NCBI RefSeq assembly: GCF_000002425.4
Contig: NC_037254.1
Location: 13,896,578-13,960,577 of the forward strand
Direction: 5' to 3'
DNA length: 64,000 bases
Source of the DNA: Physcomitrium patens
Lineage: Eukaryota; Streptophyta; Bryopsida; Funariales; Funariaceae
The notes below the pieces were generated by a model that worked only from the letters and a program-made list of their open reading frames with translations, did no database searches and was not told the origin of the DNA. Positions 10,601 through 24,426 of the stretch are shown here, one piece after another. Numbering within the stretch: the first letter of the stretch is position 1; the number at the start of each line of letters is the position of its first letter. The position numbers were made by a program, and so were the translations under genes.

Positions 10601-13600
10601 AACGTTACAACATTTCGATGTACATGACTACAGGTAGTTGGTACACTGTATTCGCATCACCAGAAGATGACAATTGTTGATACTGGACCACATGATCGGA
10701 GAACGATTACCAGTTTCATTGGTGGTCTAGATCTCACCGGTGGTAGGTGGGACACGCCTTCTCATACATTATTTTCCTCATTGGAGCGTGAACATAAGCA
10801 CGATTTTCGAAACAAGTCATGGCCGGTTAGTGTTCTCCATCTTTGTATCTGAAGGGTTTTTAAAAAGTACTTTTTTGTCAGTGGTGCTTGAATTTGACAT
10901 CGTTGCTAGTGAAAATAGTCATGGACATGTGTTTGTTCAATGAACATGATTACTTTTTGCAATAGGTTATTTTTGCATTATACTAGAATACTGGTTTACT
11001 TTTTCACATCTCATCTTGTTGAAACAGTATGCCCCTGATAGTGGCGGCCCAAGACAACCATGGCATGACTGGCACTGTAAAATTGAAGGTCATGCAGCGT
11101 ATGATGTTCTCAAAAACTTTGAACAGCGTTGGAACAAAGCTACTAGAAAGCACGATGATGAGCTGCTTGATATTAATAAGCTTGAACGCCTGTTGGATCC
11201 TTCAAATAGAGCTCCACTTAGTGGAGATCCTACTCTGGCTGTCACAAATGACCATGATGCAGATACTTGGCAAGTACAGGTGGGTCTCAAAAACTATATT
11301 CTGACATGCGTGAACAACTCAAACTTTTGCTGCTTCTTACTTGTTGTAGGAGAGCAGTTATTGCTAGATGGTCAGTCGCATTCTGTCGTATTGATTTATT
11401 GTCATTTTGAGTAACACTATGTTATTCCTTTAGTGTTCTTTTTACTACACTGTGATCACTAGTACAGCACTTGTGTAGCCTAAATGTTACATGGAATAAG
11501 GTATTGTAAAAGTTCTATGTTAAGATATTGAGACTGAACAGCGACGCAGAGCTATTGATTTGTTCACCAATATTGTTCTATCTTGTCACTGAGTCACATG
11601 GTGTTTGAATGGCATTTTTTTCCTGCAGATATTCAGGTCTATTGATAGTGGTTCCGTGAAGGGATTTCCAGTTACGGCTGAGGAAGTTACGAAACAGGTG
11701 AATATATCTTTCATACATTTTTTTTGTATGTGCATCATACACCCCATACTAATCGTGTTGTGAGTTGGATGTAGGTCTTGACTTACTTGTTTGAATATCA
11801 TTAGTATGAAGTTATTTTATTTAACGTTCACACTGCAATAAGATGTGCATGTTTCATGCAATTTGACCAAGTACTTTGTGGGCATTGGAGTTGTAGTGTC
11901 TCGTGTGGGGTAAGAGTGTAGCCATAGACATCAGCATACAAATGGCTTATATCAAAGCAATCCGTTCCGCTCAGCATTTTCTTTATATTGAAAACCAATA
12001 TTTTCTTGGATCTTCGTACAACTGGCCGGATTACAAGACAGCTGGTAATTCTTCTTTTGAGCTCTTTTTTGGTGATTTTAGATTCATTGCCCCATAGGAG
12101 CTGTTAACTTTCGTGTAGTCATAAATGATCTGTAATAACCAACTTTGATGTTATTGACTGTGTGTGTGCACACATGATCTCATTCCAGTCGTGTTAAAGT
12201 AGTCTGGCTGTTAATTTTGCTGAACAGGTGCTAATCATCTTATTCCAATGGAAATTGCATTGAAGATCTGTAGCAAGATAAGAGAGGGCAAGCGATTTTC
12301 AGTGTACATCGTGATTCCTATGTGGCCTGAAGGTGTGCCAGACAGCAGCCCTGTCCAAGAAATTTTGTACTTTCAGGTGGGTATCTCGTTTCCCATGACT
12401 AACCCTTCACTTTGAGGAGTAAATATAACACTTTCCTTCGTACCTTTGTTTCAAGATGCATTGAAATTCAAGTCTAGTATTCATGTCGCAGTGAGTTATT
12501 TGCACATCCTCTTGCTTTCTTCCATGACTTTGAACAACATTCTTAATTGCGACAATGGATGTGGTGGAGCAGACGCAAACCATGAAGATGATGTACAGTA
12601 TGATTGCTGGTGCACTGAGGGATTGTGGGCTTTCCTATAGGAAGCCTACAGACTACCTCAATTTCTATTGTCTTGGGAATAGAGAGACCAAAAAGCATGG
12701 GGAGCCTGAACCTCGCAATCCACCTGATCGCAACTCAAAGCAGGTATTATCAGGATAACACTTCGATTCGGTTTGGTTTCAGAAGCTTCAAAATTTCAAA
12801 TAATCTGGTAACCATCTTCATACATATTAGACCGTTGAGATGAGAGCTAAACAGCTGTTCTTTGTGAGAAAAAAATGCTCCTCATTAGATAGTTGCAACT
12901 AATGTAGGTATTGGGAATCTATTAATAATTCTCTTCGTGTTCTACAACAATTCAGGGAAAGTCGCAGAGAAACAGACGGATGATGATATACGTCCACTCT
13001 AAAGGTATGATTGTGGACGATGAATATGTTATCTCGGGTTCAGCCAACATAAACCAACGATCTATGGATGGCTCTAGAGACACGGAAATTGCCATGGGTG
13101 GTTATCAACCACACCAGACCTGGGCAGCTCGGAATTCCCGTCCACGCGGTCAGGTATGTATCATTCCTTACTTTTCTGTGTGCATAGTTCCTGATTCAGA
13201 GCTCGGTATACGACCATGGTAATGAAACTGGAACCCTGACATCTTTCAAGAAAATCAGACTGCAGCATAAATAGGAATTAAAACATACATCAAAACCAGA
13301 TCTTTACGTAAAATAAACAAAAGCAAAAAAAAGGTGCAATACTGGATCAAGTGACTAAATAATTCTGCTGTCACATAAATGAAACTACCTTAATATAGCT
13401 GTTAATATCCGAAACAGGTTTATGGGTATCGGATGGCATTGTGGGCGGAGCATCTGGGACCTTTGGAAGCCATTTTCGACGAGCCGGAGAGCCTGGAGTG
13501 TGTTCAACGTGTGAACGACATGGCGGAAAGAAACTGGCAGCAGTATATCGCTCCGGAAGTGACGGATTTGAGAGGCCATCTCATCCGTTATCCTTTGAAG

Positions 13601-13714
13601 ATCGAAGACAATGGCGTTATTACAAATTTACCGGGCTTTAATACTTTCCCTGATGTTGGTGGGAAAATCATGGGAACCAATATAGAAACTCTTCCTGATG
13701 ATCTGACGGCGTAG
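7602..13714 (+). CDS. PLD: Phospholipase D, C2-domain type (beta-like)
   Basis: The enzyme hydrolyses membrane phospholipids to phosphatidic acid and a free head group. Twelve coding exons keep frame throughout: 7602-8181, 8421-8621, 9016-10001, 10230-10346, 10634-10825, 11028-11279, 11629-11697, 11897-12044, 12228-12376, 12573-12743, 12956-13153 and 13418-13714. They give 1119 residues. An in-frame TGA abuts the ATG (7599-7601). Residues 1-290 are a P/Y/S-rich low-complexity extension, as in plant PLD-beta. A C2 domain spans about 296-455, with acidic calcium-loop positions ([13 protein letters not shown]). Both HKD motifs are intact: H637-x-K639-x4-D644 (HQKMTIVD) and H969-x-K971-x4-D976 (HSKGMIVD). 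The signature IENQYF is at about 830-835. Family knowledge predicts calcium- and phosphoinositide-dependent action at membranes. The beta assignment rests on the N-terminal extension and remembered alignment; the gamma or delta branch is less likely. Confidence 0.93.
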
Positions 13715-14110
13715 TGCAATGTATATGTCGAGCACAATTGGTTCTTAATTCTCTGTTTGGGCGACTGATGCCCTTTAGCCTGTATTGGTTGCTCTATCAG
13801 TCGGCTTTTTTTCTGTTTCTAGGAGGGTAGGACAATTGTTTATTGCCCTTAACTGTAGTGTTGGAGGGGCGGTTTTCTTACACATTATGCAGAGTTTGTC
13901 TATAAATAAATAAAAAGCCACGTGTGTGATCGGTTCCCTGACGTGAATTGGTTTGATCTGAACAATCTGTATTTTTTTATACGCAATTCGAAGCCAATTG
14001 TTTCGGTTCACTTGATTGAGCTCCTCTCTTGTCATGTCCATTCTCACATTGGAAAGCATGCTTATAGAATTGTTGCAGGATACCAAGACAATTGCTTTCA
14101 TCTAATTCTC
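13715..14110 (+). other. 3' UTR region of phospholipase D gene
   Basis: Moderate-G+C sequence follows the TAG stop. Overlapping AATAAATAAA polyadenylation-type signals lie near 13903-13915, about 190 bp after the stop. No other gene is seen. Confidence 0.5.
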
Positions 14111-14300
14111 TAAACCTCTATTTCTTTCTCTTCTCTGTGGGTTGTGTATGAATACGTGGTTCTTTGTGGATATTTAATTAAGGTATGTAAAACCTGCCAA
14201 AATTTCCCAATGAATGTTCATTTCAGAGTATGTTATTGATACATGATGAATGGAATATGATTTTATTCATTTTGAATTTTTGAGAAATTATCTGCTTTAG

Positions 14301-14332
<32 letters not shown>

Positions 14333-15080
14333 CACTCAATAAACATTCTTGTACAAAAATTTGCTTGAAACATCAACTACAAATAACTTTTAATTGATCA
14401 AAATGTATTACCAAATTGGAAGTCTAGCACAAAATTAATTTAATTTGTCAAAACATGTAGCTTTCATTTTGTTTCATTGTAAATCATCAATTCAAATATT
14501 GTCTAATTAGACAGCTTTATAAGTAATTAGTCACTACATCTTTGGACTTTTTCAAAAATCAACACCTTTTTATTTACATATTTTTTAATTGAATGTAATG
14601 ATTTTTCATTTTTATGTTTTCTTTCAATGATAGGTTCTTTGACCTCAATTATGATTAAACAAAAAGACCAACTTCTAAAAAGGTGTTCTTAAGAGCTATT
14701 ATGTATTCAATTTCTAAAGAAAATATATATGAATGTTTGCAATTTGAAATTAATATTAAAAAGAAATATATATATATATATATATATATATACGTAATTT
14801 TTAAATATATTCTCTAAAAAGACCTTGACATATGTTTTATTTAAAATTCTTATCTTTAACTTTGGATGCCTTGTTGATTTTGCATTCAAAATATTTTCAT
14901 CTTTAGATTACTTAAAGATAATAATAAAAGAGGTTTAAAAAATATTTAATCAAGATTAAGTATAATGGTAATCATTAAATTTTAATTTTGAATACTATTT
15001 TATAACAAAATGGTTGATTGTTATTTTAAAAAGACACTAAATTTTGACATCATTAGTTCCATTAAAAATTGTTATTAGAT

Positions 15081-15121
<41 letters not shown>

Positions 15122-17300
15122 GATATATACATATAAATTTGTAGGTTTTTTTATAATCTTATACATTTTTTAAAGAAATATTAATAGTTTTTAAAAAATC
15201 TTAATTTTTTTTTCTTTAAATTCTACAAGAATCAAGATTATTATATGCAAAACTCATTACAAGCAAAGACTTCTAAATCCCTTCAAAAAAAATAAAACTA
15301 TTTTTAGATTTAAAGGCCCTTTTATATTTCATAGAAAAAATTAGAATAAACTAATGAAAATTTATGCAATAGATTTTGTGAAAATTTTATTAGTAATTTA
15401 ATTAAAAGAACCTTTATTCTATTTTACTTTTTCCAAAATTTTTGGTTGTATTATAACATGTAATTTGTTTTGTATAATTATTATGGCAATTTTATTGTCT
15501 TAATATAATTTAATATAGATAATTTTTTACTAACTTTTAATCATCTTTGCACTAGATTTATTCAATTATTTTTGAAGTGTTATATGGTATCTTTAAATAA
15601 AATTATTATCTTAAATTGACTATCTATTCTTATTTGAACAAAATAACCAATTTTATGCTAAGAATATTTTAGAAAATACAAATTTTAGAATTAATAGAAG
15701 AATTTGTCTACTCACATTGCACATGTATAAAAAAAAATGTGACTTCTTTGGACCTTTTTCATTTAATTTCTTAAAGATCTATAGGTATTTATATTAATAT
15801 TTTTGTTATGATTTTTTTGAATTGATGATAAAATAAATAATTCTTAGTATTCATAGACATAACTACACAAATGGTCTATCATGCATTTGTATATAAATTA
15901 GTACTAGTGACTAAATATTATTAAACATTTATTGCACTTGTATACTTTTATATATAAAAAAATTATAATGATAGTTGTTTTTATTTTTTTTAAAATAATT
16001 GATCTATCTTTTTGGAATTAAAAAAGAAAATAAATAAATAAAAACTCTTTGCATTTCTAAAATAATTATAGTAAAATATAATGAGTGAATTAGACCTTAC
16101 ATCAATATATATAATAAAAAATAAGTAATCAATAAGACAACAAATAAATCCTCAATTTCAAGTAGATATTCTTGAAAGAAGTATTATGCTTTTTTAATTG
16201 AGTCAATCTTTATTTATTACGAATTTTAGATAATATCTTCTTTTTTATTTATAATAAATATAAACAATTTTGTTGATTGCCATCAATATGTTTTTTGTTA
16301 TTCTATTTTTAATTGAAAGAAGTTTTATTTGTCTACTCACATTGCACATGTATAAAAACTTCATTATAATGTAGGTATTATATAAAGTGTTATTTTCAAT
16401 TTAACCAAAAATTAATACTTAAGAAGAGGATAAGTTCTCAAAATGAAATTGCAAACAAAATGGTCAACTAAGAATTTAGAGGATAAAATATTAGATTTAC
16501 ACATAACCATTAAGCAAGTTAAACAACTCAGCAAGTTTATGTAAAAACAAATTCTTATAACATACATACACATTCATATATTTATCTACATAAGCTTTAT
16601 AAATCAACCAATACTCTAAAGAATAATGATTATTTTTAAAAATAATCTCATTGCATGATTCTAAAGAATATATATATATATAACAATCAAAATAACTTAT
16701 ATAATTAATCCCATTGCATGATAGGAAAATAAATGTAGAAATTAAAGAAGTGCCATAAAACTTCTAAGAAATAATTAAATAACAAAAAATCACAAACCAG
16801 ATATGAACAGATAATTTGAGTCATTATTTACAACTCAGAAATTAATCAATCAAGTAATCAAGGATTGAGGGACTACACAACATTATTTTTAATAAGATCT
16901 TGATTTTTTCTTATGTAAAATAATTCTCTTCTTTTAACATCTTCTAATAACTTGTCAATAGACAAAATAAACTAATGTCACAATTGCAAATTCAAAATCA
17001 AATTAAATCTTCAAGCTAAAAAAAACTACACAAATTTTACAGTTTATTTCAAATAATTTAATAGTTTATTTAAGTTGTGAAACTAAAACCATTTTCAATC
17101 TTATTCAAAAAATTATGATATAAATCATGTTATCTAGATTAACCAGTTAGCTATTGACCATTTATCACCAGTTGCACTCCTTATATTGGTTTTGTAACCA
17201 AAAAAACATACTACACAGTGCAACCAAAACATTTCAACCTAGAGACTCAGGAAGTTATTCTAGGCATGGAATGCGAAATCAAATTCCCTACTGGTAGGTA
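14110..17300. other. A+T-rich intergenic spacer
   Basis: Very A+T-rich DNA without a credible gene. It contains poly(A) runs at 14301-14331 and 15082-15117 and a (TA)n tract at about 14767-14792. A short direct repeat (TTTGTCTACTCACATTGCACATGTATAAAAA-like) occurs near 15703-15735 and again near 16328-16358. This suggests an old insertion too decayed to classify. Confidence 0.6.
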
Positions 17301-18085
17301 GATTATGAAGATTCAAGTTAACTTGGATCATTTTTTGTGGGGGCTTTAGACATTCATATCCAACTGTCAATGAGAAAGACGTGCGTGGAAGGAGAAGAAC
17401 CACGAGCAACGCAAGTGTGTGTTTCAAAATGCAATATTTCTTCGGATTTTTTCATACAAAAAAGCAGTTTTAGAGCTTTATCACAAAAAGCCATAAGGTC
17501 CAAATCTGCACATATGTTTTTAAACCAAGTGACTGCTATCTACAGCCCTCTTTATAGCTCTCAACAAGAATCTCATCCAAAAGTTTTTCTAGAAGTAAAG
17601 CCAAACTTCAACCTAAACCTAGTTGAGATATGGCTTGGTATGACCAAGTACCCACTAAAATGTCCAAGACATACGTCACCGTCGGCTGGTCCCTTACAAA
17701 AGTTGTACGAACCTGGTCCAGATTCTCCCGTCAGGTCCAAGCAGTGGTTAATAGGGCACATCCCATCATCCTTTCCAGAGAAAATCTGGTGTTCGTCCTC
17801 ATCCATTGAGATCTCCACCATCACCAGTACCTATTGAACAGTCCTCCATATTTTTTCCAAAAAGTCCCAATAAAAGAAGGGCCATTTTTGATCTGATGGA
17901 GGAGGCGGAGGAAGAAAGAGAAAAGAGAAGAGAGAGGGGAAAGAAAGAAAGAACGAAGATAGGTCTCGAGGAGCTATGAAACGATTTTGAAAAGAATGAA
18001 CCAGAGAATCAAAATGACAGCAAAGGAGAGGTTGGGAGAGGCGGGTTTAGGGTGAGGGAGAAGGAAGAAGAAAGCAGGCGCCTCG
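17300..18085 (-). other. Possible small minus-strand transcription unit
   Basis: Read on the minus strand, about 18070-17890 is a strongly pyrimidine-rich leader with a telo-box at 18046-18052, typical of plant transcription starts. The first ATG (17885) opens a 28-codon frame ending at 17799. An overlapping 82-codon frame from the ATG at 17821 ends at 17573 and holds an acidic start and four cysteines. Neither resembles a family I know. The unit lies downstream of the exoribonuclease gene on the same strand, so it could also be its distal 3' UTR. A non-coding RNA or a first exon is equally possible. Confidence 0.3.
18046..18052 (-). promoter_or_regulatory. Telo-box in minus-strand leader
   Basis: CCCTAAACCC on the minus strand lies inside a pyrimidine-rich leader. 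It supports the idea of a transcription start near 18.05 kb, but is not proof. Confidence 0.4.
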
Positions 18086-18946
18086 TACATGTCTAATATA
18101 ATCTGTAGGGGAAAGCATCAGGACAACGCCAACTCACAAGAACCCGGGAGTCTTACGGGCGAGTCACTACAGAACATGACAATGTTAAAACGTCCGACAG
18201 TGAATCGAGCAAAAGGTGCCATTCAGCATCCATGCAACTCGGTGACAGCAAACGACCTGCCCCCACGGAATTCTTGCGGTCAGAAATCTATACTTCAGCT
18301 GAGGAGCAAAAGAATCCCAAAATCAGGTTTCAAGCCAGGAAGCCGGATTTCACCGTTGCTTCTAAAGCTTGCTATCGTAAGTTCTAAGACTTTCTAAAAT
18401 CTAGATATCCTTCCGAGGGACATCGAGAAGTATATACAGTCTAGGTAATTCTAGCAGCACCAAAAAGGCTGCTCCTTCAGACGGAAGGCATCGCAGAAAT
18501 CAAATCTATGCAACAGCTATGAAGGTTGAACTCTAAGCCAGATAATAATAGGTATTATCAATATTCTGGCCTTAGAACCGGTGTGAAACCGTGTAATATA
18601 AATTGGGAAGTGGCTGATCCAAGAGAGCTCCTCTAGGAGGAAGAGAGTTCTGTTCTATGAGGTATTCCAATGACTAGTGACTCTAGGCATGAGGTACTTA
18701 CAGAGGGGTTGCAGCTAGAACTGCGTGCAGTACTTAGATAGGCAGAAAATCTGTGACTTATCAATTTTAGGAATGACAACGTGACCTCAATGTAGGATAC
18801 TAAAATACAGTTATAAATCTCAAAGAAATTGTTGAGTGATTGACCAAAGTCTACTTGAGCAGCTGTAAAGAGAGCGACTGTATCCATGACTAAAAGCGAC
18901 CAAGCACCCACGAAAGGAATACTATGGGAAGAAACCCACGTCAATA
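18086..18946 (-). other. 3' UTR region of the exoribonuclease gene
   Basis: Sequence after the stop codon of the minus-strand exoribonuclease gene is of moderate G+C and holds no good open frame. It is best read as 3' UTR and short spacer before the possible unit at 17.3-18.1 kb. Confidence 0.4.
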
Positions 18947-21900
18947 TCAAGTGGCATAAGAGCTCACATAGAGCTTCACTGCAATGTCCAGAGGTCGATG
19001 GTCAGCTCCACCTCCGATTGAATGCAAAGAGACAGGAACTGCAGAGAACAATCGAAGGGTCAGGGGTAAAACTGTGGGTTCAACTTCTGCGTCACTAGCA
19101 AGCCCCTCCACATCAAAAGCTGGAGGGCTTTCGTATGGAAAATCTTTCCCAGCTAGCGTTTGTTCAACCTCCCGAATGATTTGTTCGTAAGATCCTTGTT
19201 CAAGGCTACTACCCAGACCATCAGCGGGATTAACCACCGTAGCTATGTCGGCGACCGTTCTTTGCTGCCTACCGAACTTGCCCTGTGAACCCTTTCGCGG
19301 AGTTTTCTTAGTTGGGGAGATGTCAAGGACGAGTGTCCCAGTTGCTTCGAACCACTCGGCATTAACACCCTCGATCTCTTCGTAATATATACGACGCTCC
19401 ATCTGAAAGATCCAAGAGTTGTGTTCGTTAGGGATATGAATCTACACATCACTCAAAACCTTCGTTGCACCAAATCAGCCCAAATATGGACAACCTAGAA
19501 AACCACACATGAAACATAATTATATATAATAAAATAATCTACTCTTGAACCTCAAGACCACCAATAAAATGAAGCAAGTGAAAGTGTAGGTTAGAATGAA
19601 ACGCGCCATACCGCTATCTTGCAAATATATAATGACATAAACTTAGGGCCTAAGGCAAGCACCCTCGAATCCGATAGTAATCCCTGTCAAAGATATCCAA
19701 CATAATCGTTAGTACTGCATAGTGCTAAATTCAGCCCAAGCAACCAAAGCTTTGAAAAATGCTAACAAAAATCACAGCCTTTGAGCATGTCAACACACGC
19801 ACCACAGTCTTACACCAAAACAACAGTAGTAATCTTATAGAATGCGCAAGTGCTTACCCCTTTTTTCTTCAGCATGGCCCACAAGTAGAGCTTGTCACTG
19901 GCCTCTTTCACGTTTCGACTGGCCATTTTTCTTTCGTTGCAATGGGCAGCGATGCCCAGAAGATCTGAACAAGCTGGCAATTTGTGTCTATTGGCAGCAA
20001 TAGTTAATGCATTTTGAGCAACTGGTGTGTCTGATACACCTCTTTCGGATTTGGCACTGGAGAAGTATTGCTTCATTCGTAATTTTTTTCCTAGAGCTGT
20101 TACTGCACTGCTCTTGCTAACTCTACTGTGAGACAAGGAGCTCTCAGGCATACCAATAATTTCTTCCGCTTCAAGAGCCGCTGATAACATGCGATGGACC
20201 AAAACATCTGGATATCTTCGGATAGGGGAAGTGAAATGAGTGTATAGAGGACAAGCGAGTGCATAGTGTCCCCATTCTTCTTCCTTATCTTTCAACTCCC
20301 CGGTGCAAAAATACTTTGCCAACTGCATCGGTTTTGTCGCGAACAACATCAAAATATTGTATAGAACTGGGTCATGACTTACACGGTCTTGCATCTTCTC
20401 CAACGACAGGCGTAAAGCACCTGAAGAAGATGTATCCAAGTCGAAGTCGTTCTTTTCACAAAATTCTTCGAACTCCCTCAATTTTCGCATATTTGGTTCG
20501 GGATGCCGCCGCAATAAAGCACTTTCTGGAAAAGCGTTTGAAATTATTTTGGCAACTGTCATGTTGGCCAAAAGCATGAACTCCTCTACGACGAAGTTAG
20601 AGTCTCTAGTCATGTACATGGAACTATCGTAAGGTGTACCATCTTCATCTAATGAGAATGTGATCTTTGAGTTATTAAGCTTCAGAGCACCTCCTTCAAT
20701 TCGACTCTCTCTTCGCTTCTTAGCCATGTCATGGAGTGACAGCACGTCCGATACTACCTCTGACCAAGAATGATTACCATGAAGCTGAGGCAACGGTTTA
20801 CCAGATTTAGACAGGCTATTCCTGGCTTCAGCACCCTCCATATCCGTAAAAACTCCCTCGATCATATCTTGTGCATGCTCATAAGTGAGTTTAGCACATG
20901 AATTGATCACAGTTCGTCCTACCCATTGTTCAAGAATCTCACCAGATGCACTCATAGTCCAAATAACAGAGAATGCAAGGCGGTCCACTCCAGGATTGAG
21001 AGAACAAAGCTCTTCGCACAGAAGCCGAGGAAGCATGGGCAAGACTCGTTGTTCGAGGTAGATACTTGTAGATCTGTGAGCAGCCTCCTTATCTAGCTCA
21101 GATCCAGGAGTGATGAAATATGAAACATCAGCAATATGTACACCAACCCTTATTTCCCCGTTCTGAAGCTTCTCAAATGAGAGTGCATCGTCCAAATCTC
21201 GTGCCGTTGGGGGATCAATCGAGAAGATCCTATAGGACCTCAAATCCACCCTCTTCTTAATTTCTGACGCTGGTATCTTCCACGGAGTTTTGGGAAGGCA
21301 ATCTAGCGATGCTTGGGGAAAATCTGGAGGATGGGCATTGTTCTCGAACAAGATTGCCTTCAATTGAGGTTCGATTTCCCCACCCTGGCCTAAACTCCTA
21401 ACTACTGTAGCATAAGGCAAGTAACTGTCCACCGACCATGTATCAACACGAGCAGCAACAAGTTCAGTAGCTACTGTAGAATCACCTTCCTTCAAACGCT
21501 TGAGTAAGTTAGCCGGAAGACCATTAGGAGGGACAAGCATTTTCGGACAACGACTATCGACAGGCATAAGTAGCATTGTCCCCACATTCCTTCGCTTCTG
21601 AGGTGAATCACCAGATAGTCCTTTACCCGCTGCCCTACCACCTCGCTGCTGGGGCATCTCCAAGAATCCTACCAGAGACTCCCGCCGTGGAGACTTTTGA
21701 ACAATGGCCACGACTTTAGCAGTGGGTCTCTTCCCTGGGCATGATGACAATTGAGCTAGAAGACTGCTTATGGCTGCCGAAACTTTGTCATTCGAACCTA
21801 CGCGGTATGGTGCGCCACATACGGTATCAGGCTTTTCCGCAACGCTCCTAGGAGTTGTCGTAATCGATCCTTTGATTGAGTTAAGTTTCTCCGTAGAGGT

Positions 21901-24387
21901 CTGCAGCACAGCAGGTTCTCTAGCACACTTGGTTGGATTCCTCTTCAGAATTTGATATACGGTGTTCCGCGAGATAGTATTCTTCTGATCAACCAGACGA
22001 CCATTGTTGTGCAAGCCACTTCTCGGCTTGTTGGATAAGGCAGTTTCCTGCGTGAGCGTAACCTTGCTATCCTTCGAAACCCATTGAAGGTAATTTATCT
22101 CAAGAACGCCTTCTTCCTCATGAAATACATCTCCTGCATCCTCTGTCTTATTATCAGGGTTCACACCTTTACCTCTACCGATCTCTGAATGTATGGAATA
22201 ACAACTGGAAGAAGAAACGCCCACCCCAATATCTCCAAGTCCTTCTCTAGTAAAAGAGCCTCCGTCACCTATTGTGACGGACTCAGGACTGGATTGCTTA
22301 TTGAAAGACCCTTTCAGTCTAGGCCAAGCTGATGTTGGTTCAATCATAACTGCTACAACATCTCCCTCCATCTGAAATCAACGTGTCAGAACAACATTTA
22401 GTTCATAATGAACTATAATGTCAATTACAACAGAGATTCTGAAAAAACCAGCAATAACGATACAAAGACCTTTAGGTTAGTATAAACATTTTAAGTCACA
22501 CGCAAAGAGTACATCAGAGTCAAGACATACCGCCCGATTTTGAGACTGTAATCCATCAATAAGTAAATCCAGGGGTAATCCATCAACAGTCACGTATGCC
22601 TGAGACAGCAAGAACATCGAATCAAATACGTCGCATAAACCATAAATACAACGACAACAAACCATATCGTGTAAGTGGTCGAGCCCAGTTGGAGACATCC
22701 CCTAAAAGGATGAAAGATGGTTGATTGAAATTAATAACTTAAAGAAAGAAAGAAAACACACAAAGAGACGTAAATACTACCTCATGACGATTGTGAGAAT
22801 TCACTCGAAAAGTAGCCTTGAAAATCCGGCCGTCCTGTCAATAGAAAGAAAACATTTATACATATTAGGAACACAGTACTCAGCAACTGTGCTGAATCAA
22901 CGTTCTCAGCAAGCAGCTGCAAAAGAAATTAATTCTCACAACTAATACATAAGATTGATATTTCTCCAAGTTCACAATAACTATCAGACAATGTTCTCGA
23001 CATGTCCCCACAGTTGCTGCAACCACCTCAATAGAACAGACATAAGAAAATTTCAGAGAGATAACAATTCACCTCTATCGACTGATTCACTTCTTCAGGA
23101 GACCAATGCTCTGAAAACATCTTCGACTGCGGAATACCACGACTGTTATTAAGCACAGTCTGAGTTGCAGAGACAGACTCCACAGTTGGTCCACCAGGAG
23201 GTCCAAATGGTGAGCCAAGCAAGCTTGACCCTGGTCCTGGCCAAGAACGCGAACACTGCAGAGGTCCTTCATCACTGGAACCAGCAAAAGGCTGCTGGCA
23301 AACTGCATCCTTGCTCACGCCCGAATAGATGTCCTTCCACTGCGACTGTGAATCTTGAAACGGAGACTTCAAACTGGGCGATCTAGAAGGTGGAACCGGA
23401 GACGATCTTCTTATCCCCTTCTCTCTTTCGGGTTGCTTCGAACCGGTGCTGTGAGCACCATATCTCCTCGCATCTACATTATCGTTTCTAACTTTCGACG
23501 ACTTCACGATCGTATGCCTCTCCTTCATCTTTGGAATCCCCACAGCGTGACTCCCAACTTTGTTTCTAGACTCGGCACTGGACACCACCATCTCCTGCAC
23601 AATAACATTGCTACTCCTAGTCGTAGACTCCGACGAACTCGACGACATCACCAAGTTAGGGTTTGACAAGCGACTTCCATCTTGCAAAGTACTACTGTCA
23701 CTTGAATCCTTTCTTTCCTCATGCTGTATTGTCGTGTAGAAATCGTAGTCCAAATAAGTTTTCCCGTATCTTGTCATCAAATCTGATGAGGTGGTGGCAG
23801 GCGGAGTTGAAACTTCTGTTTCCGAGCTATCGTTCCCAGTAGAATCATCCTTTGGGTAAGCTTCTGAGGGGCTCGAACTTTCTGGGCTAACTACTTCAAA
23901 CGTGGAACTAGGGACTGACGCCGATGACGCCAAAAGAGGAGAAAAAACTTCTACATATTTCACAGTGGAATTCTGGGGAAACTCACTTCTCGAAGTAAGA
24001 GAGGAAGAGAGAACCGACTGTACAGAATCTCCCTCGGGTCTTGTACAAGGCTGACCAGACGCAATAGCTGGTTTAGCATCGAGAGTATCAAATGAAAGCT
24101 TAGTCTTAAAAGAAGGGTTAGGTATGGAACTAGGACAGGGGCTAGACAACAAGGATGCGTAATTGTTGGTCCCACGCAGAGGAGCTTCTTTTCCCATCTG
24201 CTCCGCTTGGATTTTACAAGTTCCATCCTTCACGTCTCCTACATAGACAATGTAAAGACAATCAGCAGTGAATTCTTTAATTTCAAAGAAAGATAAATAA
24301 ATGAATTGTTTGAATAATTATAACAGCGGGGTAAGAACTGAAACCTCAAGGGAGGAAAAAAGGGAGGGGGGAAGGGGGCAGAGGGGG

Positions 24388-24426
<39 letters not shown>

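Noticed and set aside
17337-17837. Plus-strand open frame of 166 codons
   Set aside because: It runs antisense to the pyrimidine-rich minus-strand leader unit, starts without an ATG and resembles no protein.
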